A stretch of DNA of 64,000 nt from contig CM036758.1 of NCBI GenBank assembly GCA_020796225.1, forward strand, positions 24,532,397 to 24,596,396. Reading direction: 5' to 3'. Below, piece after piece: positions 31,701-42,666 of this stretch; position 1 is the first letter of the stretch; each line of letters starts with the position of its first letter. The notes below the pieces were generated by a model. That model was not told the origin of the DNA and did no database searches. It worked only from the letters and a program-made list of their open reading frames with translations. The DNA is from Arion vulgaris (taxonomy: Eukaryota; Mollusca; Gastropoda; Stylommatophora; Arionidae). The translations under genes and the position numbers were made by a program.

Positions 31701-31739
31701 TTCTGGATATATATATATATATATATCCAGAATATATAT

Positions 31740-32035
31740 ATGAACAGGAGATAATGAGCAGAAGGTGGAGATGGATAGGACACACACTGAGGAAACCCCC
31801 TGACAGCATCGCGAGACAGGCTCTCCGATAGAAACCCCCAGGGCAATAGAAGTAAAGGAAGACCCAGAAACACATGGAGACGGGAGTTAGAGATGGAACG
31901 CAAAAAAAACGGGGAGAGAGTGGCGAGATCTGGAAAAGATGGCCTTGGATAGGCGGGCTTGGAAGGCCTTGGATAGGCGGGCTTGGAAGGCCTTGGTTGC
32001 GGACCTATGCTTCCCTAGGGGCGAAGGGTGAAGAA
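31740..32035 (+). mobile_element. LINE RT-tail fragment with internal triplication
   Basis: It encodes [20 protein letters not shown] then GRPRNTW-like text. A ~25-bp unit containing gccttggataggcgggcttg occurs two to three times at 31943-31998, a small local expansion. Confidence 0.7.
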
Positions 32036-32099
32036 GAATATATATATATATTTGTTCTCAACTTTTTCCATGATATACGGAGGACACTTCTGTAACATT

Positions 32100-32700
32100 T
32101 ATATTCAAAGCAAAATATATATATTTTACTGCCTTATTAAAAGGAGATAATGAGCAGAAGGTGAGTGTGACCTGAGGTCTACAGCCCAGACGTTCCCGAT
32201 TTGAATCAGGCATGAGACAGTTGCCAGAAAACTGTCGTTGAGATGAACGCAAAACGGAGAGACGATTGAAGATGGCCGATAGCGGCTTGAAAGCTGATGG
32301 CGAACTAGCCTGAACGTGCTTAAGTTGGTTGGGTTGCTCCTAAGAAAATAATACTTGTTTAAATTTTTGATATACGGAGGACACTTCTGTACTTTGATAT
32401 TCAAGATTTTATTCTTCTCCTTATTAAATGTCTGTTTTTATACCATGTGGTATGTTGATGATTACCTTGTTAGGCACATATTTTCTTTGACCAGCGAAAT
32501 ACGGGGAAAGGGGGGAGATGATGTATCAACTTCCGCTGACCATCCATACTTCTCAATATTTCTCTACTATCCAGTTGGGATTAGATAGACTTGAGAGCCG
32601 TTACTTTGGCGAGAAAAGAAATCCAATTCCCACTGTAAAAATTGAACGCAGGGCCACACACCTACGAAGCAGGTGCAAGACAGAGTATTACTTTTAAAAT
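32100..32700. other. Unclassified intergenic repeat-like sequence
   Basis: ttgatatacggaggacactt appears near 32070 and 32365. A stretch at 32430-32650 resembles the block at 48410-48590 (taccatgtggtat / taccacgtggtat and nearby text). No gene is seen. Confidence 0.4.
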
Positions 32701-32814
32701 GTAAAAGCCATAGCAATTAACCGGAATATGGAACACATGCCCAACACCTGAAGATCTTAATAATAAAAAATAAGAACATTCTATGAGCAATTAAACAAGG
32801 CACAAAAAAGGATC

Positions 32815-33120
32815 GCAAGGTCCATGAAAAATGTGAAATGTGATACAGAAATCAAAGGAAGGTTAGAAATGGCAAACAATACATTCAATAACATGAGAAA
32901 GATCTTAACCATAAAAGGAAAATAACAAATCAATAAAAAAAATTGTGAGTGATCAAGTGTTACATTTGTTCAAAAATTACTGCATGTGGTTGAAACATAG
33001 ATAATGAATAAAACATTCTGAGGACAAAATTTAAGCTTTGGAGATGTGGATGCACAGAAGAAGTGAGTTATTTTAGGGATTCAACAAAACAAGCAAACAG
33101 AGGGGTAATAAAAACTTGTG
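32815..33120 (+). mobile_element. LINE RT thumb remnant
   Basis: VKCDTEIKGRLEMANNTFNN MRKILTIKG resembles the segment between the RT catalytic core and the LYGSETW motif in LINEs. It is degraded afterwards. Confidence 0.55.
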
Positions 33121-33228
33121 GAATTAGAAGAGGTTTACTGAATCAAATAAAGTTTAATAGGTTATAAAAACATAGAGTTACTGACTTGATTGTTGAACTT
33201 TTGCCTGTGTGTTTATCGGAGTTCACGA

Positions 33229-33465
33229 AGACAGCAAAGAATACTACCACTGCGAACTACAAGGCATGTTGTAAGTGGCGACTGAGGTAGGGCCTTTGGA
33301 AGCTACCTAGTATATAAAAAGCGTCGCAGAAATCGGGTGTGCTGGCCTACGTGCAGGCGCATAACTGACACGACGTACAATCACTCTTAGGCTCAGATCA
33401 CATACAGATCACACAGAGTGGTCAACAAGTGGTCGATATAGAACGTTCGAAGAAGAAGAAGATTG
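33229..33465 (+). repeat. SINE family B, full length
   Basis: It runs from agcaaagaatactaccactg through aagcgtcgcagaaatcggg to ttcgaagaagaagaag, in the opposite orientation to the copy at 30887. Confidence 0.85.
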
Positions 33466-33605
33466 ATTGAACAATTATCATTTCTCTTCAGTGAATAACC
33501 ATTTGTCCTACGATAACTTCTAACAAAGGGAAGATTCAGTTCTGTTTCAGAACTCTTAGCACCGGCGAGGATTTCTAATGAAGTTGTGAGGACGATGAAA
33601 ATGTT
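33463..33605 (-). repeat. SINE family D, partial
   Basis: The gattgattgaacaattatca start and agcaccggcgagg body match family D. It is truncated before the tRNA-like head. Confidence 0.6.
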
Positions 33606-33639
33606 TAAAATGTTATTTTGAGTTTAAATGGTTTGGATG

Positions 33640-34076
33640 GAAGGATTTTTCTCGTGTTGTGTCTTCACATTGTTACCAGGTTGTTGTATAGTGTCGTTGT
33701 TTTCTGTTTGTGTCTTCACATTGTTACCAGGTTGTTGTATAGTGTCGTTGTTTTCTGTTTGTGTCTTCACATTGTTACCAGGTTGTTGTATAGTGTCGTT
33801 GTTTTCTGTTTGTGTCTTCACATTGTTACCAGGTTGTTGTATAGTGTCGTTGTTTTCTGTTTGTGTCTTCACATTGTTACCAGGTTGTTGTATAGTGACG
33901 TTGTTTTCTGTTTGTGTCTTCACATTGTTACCAGGTTGTTGTATAGTGTCGTTGTTTTCTGTTTGTGTCTTCACATTGTTACCAGGTTGTTGCATAGTGT
34001 CGTTGTTTTCTGTTTGTGTCTTCACATTGTTACCAGGTTGTTGCATAGTGTCGTTGTTTTCTGTTTGTGTCTTGCG
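33640..34076. repeat. 51-bp minisatellite, 8 copies
   Basis: The unit contains cacattgttaccaggttgtt. The period is 17 codons, so all frames without a stop stay open and produce 140-210 codon frames. No protein is inferred. Confidence 0.95.
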
Positions 34077-34147
34077 CTGCTCTAGTCGCTTGAGTGATAG
34101 TTATTGTTTTATTGTTGACCGTATTCTGCTATGCCATCTAACCATAT

Positions 34148-34360
34148 TGGGGGTCTGTGGCTTAGCGATAGTGAGCTCGATCACAACCAAAGAGTACCTG
34201 GTTCAAACTCTACGGTGGGCATTTTGGAAGGAAATTTGTTGCCGTAGATTCACCGTTTAGAAAACATTGGCAAACTACTGAACGTATAAGTGGTGACTAG
34301 AAAACCAATGACTCGTTTACTGTGATTGATGTCGACGTCCTGTAAAGGATATGCCACGAT
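34148..34360 (+). repeat. tRNA-derived SINE, family G
   Basis: The head GGTCTGTGGCTTAGCGATAG and B-box-like CTGGTTCAAACTC are followed by gcaaactactgaacgtataa and gtcctgtaaaggatatgcc. Other copies are at 42895 and, inverted and interrupted, at 40470-41915. Confidence 0.8.
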
Positions 34361-34511
34361 TTTCATTTTCAATTAACCATCTTTTTCGTGGTCTACCTTT
34401 TGCTTTCTTTCTTGATGTTTTGTGATAGACTACTCTATTTATAGTTGAGTATGGTTGCATTCTTTTTAAGTGCTCGAACCATGTCATTCTTTGTTTCTCA
34501 ATGTAATTCAA
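34361..34511 (-). mobile_element. LINE RT-tail fragment
   Basis: The minus strand encodes QRMTWFEHLKRMQPYST then RKKAKGRPRKRWL, a post-RT basic tail. It abuts SINE G. Sequence 34512-34900 shows no clear feature. Confidence 0.6.
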
Positions 34512-34919
34512 TCAAGATTCTGTCACAACATTTCCTCTCACGTTGATGTTGACGACTCTCTTTTCTGGTGTTGTTGATAACTTTTCATAGACATCACATT
34601 TCGTTGTTTTTCACGACTTTGATTTGCTCATTATTCATGTTTTGCACTGGTAAAACAAAGAAGACATAAAATGATGTTGATCATCTGTTGTTTAGCTGTC
34701 AGTGAGATGTTTGGATGCTTTAACAATGGGGCTAACTGGTAGGTTACATCATGTGCTTTTTGCTCGTTGGTCTCTATCTAGCTTTCCATCTTCTGTGAAT
34801 ATGCTTCCTGTTTGAATTCGTGCACTTGGTTAATTGTAGTATCATTGACATGGATGTTTAGTTTGTTATGTTTTCTTCCTATATTCATTATTTCGGTTTT
34901 AGTGTTATTACTTTTCATA

Positions 34920-35085
34920 TCAGGATTAGTAACTTACCGTTATCGACTTTCAGCTCGCAAGGTTTCTTTTACATGCTCATCGTGAACACGAGACCTACGA
35001 ATTATCGTCCATCTTCGATAAAACATGCATTCGATCTTCTCTACATTAAGATCAGGGATAACTGGACGGCTTCTGGAAACGTTGG
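34920..35085 (-). repeat. SINE family D, partial
   Basis: It contains ttcttttacatgctcatcgtgaacacg and the ttaagatcagggataactgg box of family D. Confidence 0.6.
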
Positions 35086-35209
35086 GGATGAGAAGAAACT
35101 AAACATAATGAAACAGAGACAAGTATAACATTTTGATTGCAGATTCCAACATTCGAACTTGTGGTCAGTACTCAGGACAGACGTTTGTGGAGATCAATGA
35201 TCGCCTACG

Positions 35210-35455
35210 CCAGCTTCTTCTTCTTCTTTGCGTTCGTTCTTTACGACCAATTTTAATCACTCTTTGTGATATGTTTGATCTTTGCCAAGAACTTGTATAC
35301 GTTGTACATTGGTTTGGTAGGCCCCTAAACGCATAGATTTCTACAAGTTTAGGACATGTGCATCCGATTTCAGCCTCTTACGACATGCATGGCAGGTAAC
35401 AGTGGTTCTATTCTTTACACCCCAAATTTGGGCCACGGTAACCACTCGGGCGACC
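35210..35455 (-). repeat. SINE family A with 12-bp TSD
   Basis: It is full length from the GAA-type tail to ggtaaccactcgggcg, flanked by CCTACGCCAGCT on both sides. Confidence 0.88.
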
Positions 35456-35599
35456 TACGCCAGCTGACATAGTCCATCATGATGTTGATATTCAATATTT
35501 AGCCACAACAATGATTTTCTTGGTTTTTTTGTTTTGTTTGTTTCGCTCACTGCTGTGAGTTCAGCTGTAATCATGCGCCTTCTTCTTCTTTGCGATCGC

Positions 35600-36150
35600 T
35601 ATTTTGATGATGATACCGTTAGACGCGTTCTTATAATGAAGTCAACTGTTGTCTAGAGTTCATCTCTGGTGCCATGTAGTTTTGATGTTTATACCGTTAG
35701 ACGCATTCTTATAATGAAGTCGACTGTTGTCTGGAGCTTATTTCTGGTGCCATGTAGTTTTGATGTTTATACCGTTAGACGCGTTCTTATAATGAAGTCG
35801 ACTGTTGTCTGGAGCTCATTTCTGGTGCCATGTAGTTTTGATGTTTATACCGTTAGACGCATTCTTATAATGAAGTCAACTGTTGTGTAGAGCTCATCTC
35901 TAGTGCCATGTAGTTTTGATGTTTATACCGTTAGACGCGTTCTTATAATGAAGTCAACTGTTGTCTAGAGTTCATCTCTGGTGCCATGTAGTTTTGATGT
36001 TTATACCGTTAGACGCGTTCTTATAATGAAGTCAACTGTTGTCTGGAGCTCATCTCTGGTGCCATGTAGTTTTGATGTTTATACCGTTAGACGCGTTCTT
36101 ATAATGAAGTCAACTGTTGTCTAGAGTTCATCTCTGGTGCCATGTAGTTT
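35600..36150. repeat. 78-bp minisatellite, about 7 copies
   Basis: Units contain gccatgtagttttgatgttt and taatgaagtcaactgttgtc. The period is a multiple of three, giving spurious open frames. Confidence 0.93.
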
Positions 36151-36360
36151 TGAAGGTAGTGTTGTGTTGCAGGGCCAGCATTTCTTTCTAGGAAGGACAT
36201 ACAGGGGACAGTCTTGCAGGACATGTTCTGTGATTAAGTTCAGCAGTGCCACAGGGGCACAGAGGGAATGGGGACAATCGTAGCATGTGTAGGTGTTTGT
36301 TCAGTCTGTTATGACCTATCCTGAGTCGGAAAATGATAGTCTGTCCTTGTCTGTTATCAT
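36150..36360 (-). mobile_element. LINE zinc-tail fragment
   Basis: The minus strand reads FRLRIGHNRLNKHLHMLRLS and CPCGTAE, then an EHVLQDC-like end. This is the C-terminal zinc motif of RNase H LINEs. Confidence 0.75.
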
Positions 36361-36659
36361 GGCGCCTAATATGGAAATCTGACTGATTTTTTTAGCTTTC
36401 TTGTAAAGGCTTTCTTTTCTTATCACTAGTGTCTCACTCAATTCAGGTTAACCTTACTCCGACCTCAGAGTTACTTGTAATTTAGATGCCCAAGTAAAAG
36501 ATCATGGTTTTCTATAATCCAACCGTACACCGTGTGCACACCTATAATTTGTTTGCCCAAATTGATCTCGAACCCTGTAATGTCCCCGGTACGTGGACAC
36601 TAGTGCAGCGTATTATCAACTTCGCTATCGGCGACCCATAACATTGATGTTGATACTGC

Positions 36660-37200
36660 TGTCATTATTACAATGTGTTTAGAATTTCATTTCGGCCCAT
36701 TGCAGCTCCCTCTATTTTCATAGCTATGCCAGCCAATCTATCAGCCTGTTTATTACTTATGACGTTTGCGTCTCCAAGGACGAAAATGGAGGTGATGTCT
36801 CTGTTCCCTCTCTGTACCAGTACCTCCACTCAGTTTCGTATCATCCTTCCTTTTTCGACCTTATGAATCATACTCATGGAGTCACCGACTATGAAAACGC
36901 AAGAGTTGTTATGAGATTTTTTTTTTTCAGATCCAGAAGCACTTGAGCTTATTAGCTCTTCGGCTCGGTGCCATGGACATCGTAACCCTTCGGTTCGGTG
37001 CCACGAACACCGTAAATCTGGGGAATCTGTGGCTTTTTCTGCCATCCCGCGGAATTGAACCCGCCCACACAGAGGGATAGTCACCCGTAGTCCAACGCGC
37101 TACGAACACGCTGGGCAGACGGGCGTAGTTATGAGATACCAACCACGTTACCGCCTCTGTAATCGCCCGTACCTCCGTATTCAAGCTACTTGTGTTTGTC
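36660..37200 (-). mobile_element. LINE RNase H fragment split by SINE C
   Basis: The minus strand shows NTEVRAITEAVTWLVSHN, then after the SINE VFIVGDSMSMIHKVEKG and a VLGDANVISNKQADRLAGIA-like end. The interruption (36915-37127) carries a 10-bp duplication GTTATGAGAT on each side. Confidence 0.82.
36915..37127 (-). repeat. tRNA-derived SINE, family C, inserted in LINE
   Basis: The minus strand starts cgcccgtctgcccagcgtgt, has A-box-like TAGCGCGTTGGACTACGGG and B-box-like GGGTTCAATTCC, two ggcaccga-type repeats, and a poly(A). TSDs are GTTATGAGAT. Confidence 0.9.
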
Positions 37201-37347
37201 TCCTAGGTCACAGTAGCCTCTCTTATTATTTTTTCTCCTGTGCGTTCTGAAAAATCTTACTGGTTATGATAATTAGTCTCGAGAGACAGTGGATATAGCC
37301 CTCATGGAGAATTTTATTTCTGCTTTCTCCTGACTCATTTTAAGACC

Positions 37348-37601
37348 GCCTGAGTGGTTACCTGGGCCCAAATTTGGGGTGTAAAGAATAGAACCACTGT
37401 TACCTGCCACGCATGTCGTAAGAGGCGACTAAGGAGGTTTGGCTGAAATCGGATGCATGTGTCCTAAACGTGTAGAAGTCTATGCATTTAGGGGCCTACC
37501 AAACCAATGTGCAACGTATACACGTTCTTAACAAAGATCAAACATGTCACAAAGAGTGATTAAAATTGGTCGTAAAGAACGAACGCAAGGAAGAAGAAGA
37601 A
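37348..37601 (+). repeat. SINE family A with 11-bp TSD
   Basis: This plus-strand copy runs from cgcctgagtggttacc to aaggaagaagaagaag. TTTAAGACCGC flanks both sides. It lies in a LINE tail. Confidence 0.9.
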
Positions 37602-37970
37602 GACTTTAAGACCGCAGTTATCGTTGTCTCTTGAGCCTGTTTCCAGCTGAATCTATCCCTGGCGAGCTCCTCCTAGTTTTGTGCATTGATGTCAAGCACC
37701 CTCAAGTCACGCTTGCATACACCTTTGTAACGAAGGAAGGGTTGCCGTTTCGTTCTTGTGCTCGAAGCCAGCTATCTGAATAAAATATCCTTGAAGATTT
37801 GGATCTTGTGGAAGAGCTAAGTGACCCATCAATGCGGCGTTTACGGATAAGGGTAACTATGCTAGGAATCCAGCATATTTCAATACCTCCTTGTTTGTCA
37901 CCCTGTCAGTCCATGAGATTTTGAGTATACGCCTCAATCATTGCATGTGGAATGCATTCATTGTTTATCT
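37602..37970 (-). mobile_element. LINE RT-tail fragment
   Basis: Minus-strand frames give DRVTNKEVLKYAG, IPSIVTLIRKRRIDGSLSSS and WLRAQERNGNPSFVTKVYAS. This is the region after the LYGSETW motif in RT-type LINEs. Confidence 0.7.
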
Positions 37971-38006
37971 CAATATTATAACTAATGACACCATTACTTC
38001 TACTAC

Positions 38007-38263
38007 AGGGTGTTCAACTTAAAAGCAGTCTGTGAATGGAGCTAATCTGGCATATGTGTATGGAAATGAGAAGGTTCAGTTATGATGTATTATAGGTCAA
38101 GGTTGTGTGATGGTGTGTAATTGTAGTGCGGGAAGGGGCGATGAACAAATGTGAGGTAGGACAAGCTAGTCAGAACCGGTTTAAATAGTAAAATAGACGA
38201 GATGCAATGCGTACCTGGCAAATTTATATTTATCACTGGGGCTGCTTTTAAGTTGAACACCCT
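38007..38263. mobile_element. Mariner-type MITE with 22-bp TIRs
   Basis: AGGGTGTTCAACTTAAAAGC (plus AG) at 38007-38028 is perfectly inverted at 38242-38263. The interior is about 210 bp without a conserved frame. The terminal sequence resembles mariner ends. A longer duplication cannot be judged because the flanks are ACT-rich simple sequence (38264-38420). Confidence 0.85.
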
Positions 38264-38269
38264 ACTTCT

Positions 38270-38425
38270 GCAACATCTACTAATAACCATTTTACAATCA
38301 CTACTTCTACTGACATGTCTACCGTAGTAACTCCTGTTACTGCAACAGTAACTGCTACTGGTACAACAACAACAACAACAACATCATCCACAATAACGAC
38401 TACTACAACATATAAAAGAAAATAA
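38270..38425. repeat. ACT/ACA-rich simple sequence
   Basis: Imperfect ACN triplets with a (aac)n core near 38367-38385 produce a spurious Val-rich frame on the minus strand. Confidence 0.7.
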
Positions 38426-38461
38426 ACCATTGAACTTTACTTATTTATTGAATCACAGGTT

Positions 38462-38665
38462 TGATTGATAGGACACCATCATCATTACACTTCAATGAGA
38501 AAAATGTATGCTTCGATCTGATTCTTTTACAGGAATTTCTCAGCGGCAGAGCACGAACTCGATAGCACCGACGAGAAACATCAATGGAACTTTTTGGATG
38601 GTGAAAATTCTTGTAGAAATTGTATTTTCATCTTTTTAATTAATTATTTCCAAGTAGCAGCTGTC
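38462..38665 (-). repeat. SINE family D in HES 3' UTR
   Basis: The gataggacaccatcatcat start and agcaccgacgagaaac body identify family D. It begins about 40 bp downstream of the HES stop codon, so it probably lies within or next to the 3' UTR. Confidence 0.7.
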
Positions 38666-38706
38666 ACGCCTTATGAATCGCACGTTTGGTTGCCCTAACT
38701 TCGTAT

Positions 38707-40319
38707 TCATTCCTTCCAAGGTCTAAATATTTGCTTGTTCTGTAACTCATTGTCTGTATCCATGAACGTGTTCGATGCGGGTATGGGCTGTGATTGACAG
38801 ACAGCTGGTTCTGTTTTGTGGAAGCTGGAGACTTCATGGTGACTCCCAGTATTCGATTGCATTAGATCTGAAAGGAAACTTTCTGAAGGCCTGGATGGAG
38901 TAGAAGAGGTGGAATGGGACGAAACGTTGATATTCCAGTTTGTTAGGCGTGTCGACTGGATGAGATTGACAGATTCGGTTATATTTTTATTGATGGATGA
39001 AGGATAAGAAGGCTTTGTATCTAATGTCGAAGTTGGTTTTGATGCGTACGATAGTTTCTTGTTGAAAGACAGAGCTTTGTCGGCATTACCTGTCACTGTA
39101 GTAGGAAAAGTGACAACATTTGAGTGTGTCATTAGTGTCGTTTTATTAGAGTTTGATGATAGATTCAAAGGCGTGGTTTGCTGTAAAATATTGGGCGTGG
39201 TTTGTTGTAAAATGTTGGGCGTGGACGTAGTAATAATCTCTACATTCTTATTGGCTGGGTGAATTAGTGGTTGCATAGAAGGCGACATGAATGAGATTGA
39301 TTGGTTTTGCTCCTCTGGTGTACATGATAGAATCTGAATAGCTTGTTGTGAGATTGGCGAAGATAAGATTTGGGCGTGTCCTACTGTGGGCGGGGTCAGT
39401 ACAGGAAACGTAAATGTTGGAATGTGGGAGGAGTTAATAAAGTTTGTAGTAGACAAAAGAAATGCAATGTCCCCATTTGCAGTTTTTGTTGGAATAAGCT
39501 GGAAAGGATTAACACTCGTAAAGATATTTGAACCATCTGGGAATTGGGGGAGGCAGTGTTGCTGTATCTGTGCTTGATTAAGCTGATGTTGGTATAAATG
39601 TGTGGGCTGTAATTGATTGGGCTGTTGTATACATGTTAGAGAAGTGGGCGTTCCCACTTTGAGAAAGGTTGGGAGAATGATTGAGTTGTTGTTGATCTCT
39701 GTCACAGGAGAAATTTGACTTGTCCCTACTGTGTTGATGATATTATGGTTGTCTTGTGCTCTATTGGGAGCAGGTGTGTGATCTATAAGAGATCCTGGTG
39801 GTGACAGTGGAAGCATCTGTTGTTTCACTGTGGGTGTTGATGAAGTCAGTACGGCGTGCAGTATTCCTTGCTGTTTTATCACATCTGAGCTAGAGGTCGC
39901 AATGTTGCTTTTTGACTTTGCCTTATCTTTGGCTAATTCCAAGGAGAACTGCTTACTGTCATCCACAGATGACGACTCTGCAGCTCCGTACTCTAAACGA
40001 AGATAACTTTTAACTTCAGGAACTTCATTTACCACTGTAGGCGAAAACGACTGTAATGGCATGTTGTAAGAGGCTGGTATTGATACTGGAACGTCCAACG
40101 ACGTAGATGTTGACGGCAGCATTGGTGATGAGGAAGATGTGCTAGCTGTAGACTGGCTGTTAGCGCTGGTCATGCAGTTGGCAAGATGGTTTAGCAGTTT
40201 GGTCTTCAGCTCCAAATCCTCGTCTCGGTTCGAGTCTAAGTATGTACATACTTCCTGCACGCATGCGTGGAATCCAAGATGGTATTTATTGATGTCTGGT
40301 GTGTCCCGTGAAGATTCAC
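38707..40319 (-). CDS. HES-type gene, last exon (Orange domain, C-terminal FRPW)
   Basis: The acceptor is ctatattttag| and the exon encodes 536 residues. Residues 1-50 form the Orange domain, with DINKYHLGFHACVQEVCTYL and LKTKLLNHLANCM, like Hes1 KYRAGFSECMNEVTRFL and LGHLANCM. A long Ser/Thr/Gln/Pro-rich region without folded-domain signs follows. The protein ends KQIFRPWKE, where the canonical Groucho-binding end is WRPW at the very C-terminus. Here the first Trp is Phe and two residues follow. The frame is intact for 1.6 kb, unlike the transposon frames nearby. The stop is TGA at 38707-38709. Confidence 0.95.
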
Positions 40320-40321
40320 CT

Positions 40322-40465
40322 AAAATATAGAACCAGAGACATGGTTAGCGTGAGCATAGAACCAGAGACATGGTTAGTGTGAGCGTAGAACCAGAGACAT
40401 GGTTAGTGTCAGCATAGAACCAGAGACATGGTTAGCGTGAGCATAGAACCAGAGACATGGTTAAA
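40322..40465. repeat. 29-bp minisatellite, 5 copies
   Basis: The unit contains agaaccagagacatggttag. It lies directly behind the acceptor of the HES last exon. Confidence 0.92.
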
Positions 40466-40469
40466 GTTA

Positions 40470-41915
40470 ATTGCATATCCTTTACAGGACTTTGCGAATC
40501 AACCCCAGCTTTTTAACGCTGTTTGTGATTTTTCTAGGCAAAACACGTAATCACAAAGTACTGTAGTTTTACAAATACAAAAACAATGACAAAATACAGC
40601 AACGTTTCGACCAACAAGGCCTTTATCAAGCAAACGAACAACAGGAGTGACAAATTAAAAAAAAACATAAATGGACGACTACATGCAAACGTTTCTAATA
40701 AAAATCTGGGAATAAAAACGAATAACGAAATAAATGTAACACAAAAAAGACACATAAAACTAGAAATAAAAAGGAAGAGAAACAATGAAAAATCTAGTAA
40801 ATATATAACTTGAATACATGCAACATATACCCATATAGATTACAAGGCATGGGAAGAGAAAGTACTAAGAAGCATAGAAATGTAATACGTTGAGCCCACG
40901 TGGTCGTAAGGTACCATACAACGAAATCAACCGATTGTCCAAAGCAAATCGACTGCGATCATCCGAGGAACATGATCGGATGGCTGTGACCTGGACATTG
41001 TAAGCTCCTAAATGGCCAGTATCATTGAAATGGGTGGCTACAGGGTCACAGAGCATTGGCGTATGTCGCGCAAGTGTTGGACGAATCGGTCACTGAGCCT
41101 CTTGCCTGTCTCGCCGATATAAGCCTTGTTACACCGCTTACAGATAATGGCATAGATAAGATTACGGGACTCGTATGCGAAACCATCTTCAATAACAAAC
41201 GTGGCTAAAGGAAAAGATACAGTACTCGTCAGTATCACATAAGCACACGTGTTGCAACGCCGACGGCCACACTGGACAGTGCCAAAATTAGTCTGGATAT
41301 TGGACTTAAGGGGGCTGTGTACCAACATATCCTTAAGACTTCTGTCCCGTTTGTAAGCCACCAAAGGATAGTTGGGGAAGACAGAGCGGGTCTCAGGATC
41401 TGACTTAAGGATAGACAAATGACGGAGTAAAACATTTTTCACCAGTAAACTATGGGGGTGGAAAGTTAAGATAAGGTTTACTCTGCCAGAGTTAGTAGTC
41501 CTATGCTGGCTGGTAAGGTTATTCGTTTTTATTCCCAGATTTTTATTTGAAACTTTTGTATGTAGTTTTTAATTTGTCACTCCTGTTGTTCGTTTGCTTG
41601 ATAAAGGCCTTGTTGGTCAAAACGTTGCTGTATTTTGTCGTTTTTGTAATTTGTAAAACTACAGTACTTTGTGATTACGTATTTTGTCAATCAAATAGTT
41701 TTACTGCAGTCTCATCTATTTTGTGATTTTTCTAGGCATTATTACGTTCAGTAGTTTGCCATTGCTTTCTGAACAGGTGGTGCCATCGTCCTTCGGTAAA
41801 ATCCATGCGAAACAATTTGCAACCAAACTGTCCGCAGCGTGATTCGAACTCAGAACGTCGGAATTAATAAACCGATTCACTATCCCCTAGGCCACAGACG
41901 ACACCGATATATAGT
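40470..41915 (-). repeat. SINE family G split by a Penelope-like element
   Basis: The left piece (40470-40540) holds gcatatcctttacaggact and gtgatttttctaggca. The right piece (41720-41915) holds ttacgttcagtagtttgcc and a B-box-like cgtgattcgaactcagaac. Together they form one inverted family G SINE, with the 19-bp string TTTGTGATTTTTCTAGGCA duplicated at the break. Confidence 0.85.
40541..41719 (-). mobile_element. Penelope-like element, GIY-YIG, inverted terminal segment
   Basis: The minus strand encodes DPETRSVFPNYPLVAYKRDR, then a cysteine-rich GRRRCNTCAYV, and ESRNLIYAIICKRCNKAYIG ETGKRLSDRFVQHLRDIRQ. Next come GHLGAYNVQVTAIRSCSSDD and RPRGLNVLH. The 3' region follows at 40541-40860. At 41518-41719 the same 3' region reappears in the opposite (plus) orientation. 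TSDs are 40522-40540 and 41720-41738. The GIY-YIG frame is nearly intact; the RT is missing. Confidence 0.92.
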
Positions 41916-42039
41916 TAGCGTGAACATATTGAAACAAACGTCTTTTACATGTAATCAGAGATTAACCAAAAAAAACATGAGTCACATTTGACTGTCTCAT
42001 CTTATGCCTAGTTAGATCTGACATCATATTGCAGTATAA

Positions 42040-42207
42040 CTTAGAAGCAGGCCCGTGCTATGATACAGAGAGGCGGCCGCATCAGTCGGGACCACAAGGG
42101 GGCGGCATAAGCAGCGAATTAAAAATACAATTTGAAACATTTATGGGGCGGCATTTCGAAGACTTGCATCATACTGAGAAAATATACCGCATGGCCCTGC
42201 TTATAAG
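42040..42207. mobile_element. Possible hAT-type MITE
   Basis: The element at 42048-42199 starts CAGGCCCGTGC and ends GCATGGCCCTG (imperfect inverted termini). Flanking octamers CTTAGAAG and CTTATAAG differ at one base. The interior contains a GC-rich gcggccgcatcag patch. This is weaker evidence than the 30588 element. Confidence 0.55.
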
Positions 42208-42235
42208 ATGGAGTACTATAAATTTATCAATTTAA

Positions 42236-42450
42236 CTAGGTTGGAAAGCCGCTGCCAGGTCAAAATTCATTAGAAAAGATTAAAAATAAAATTCCTACAA
42301 AATGGCTTTACCATCTTCAAAATGACATTGGGGAACCCTCACCGGCGCTACGTAGTTTGTGCACTGCCACTGAGATCTTCCTGTGTAAGAAAGAGTTTGG
42401 AGCAATATGGTTACTCACCGAAGTGCAATGATGATGGCCCTATCAATCAG
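42236..42450 (+). repeat. SINE family D, inverted copy
   Basis: ggttggaaagccgctgccag, ccctcaccggcgctac and gaagtgcaatgatgatggcc are the complement of the family D copies at 3484 and 21988. Confidence 0.75.
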
Positions 42451-42666
42451 TCAATCAATCAATACAAAGCAATAAATACTATCTTAAAAAAGAAATGGAA
42501 ATGGCTTGGTCATGATTTGCAAATGAATCATTAACAACTGAATTCATAATAGCAACATTTCTCCCTGTTTAGATCTCTGAAGATAAGAAACTAATCGCAG
42601 AAGAATTCTTTTAATACATTTCTTTTAATATACAACCCACCACTCTCCTTCACCTCAACTTCTCAC

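Noticed and set aside
33618..34260. Three overlapping long open frames of 140-210 codons on both strands
   Set aside because: They lie in the 51-bp minisatellite, whose period is a multiple of three. Any stop-free unit gives a long frame.
38248..38430. Val-rich minus-strand frame beside the mariner MITE
   Set aside because: It is a translation of ACN triplet simple sequence.
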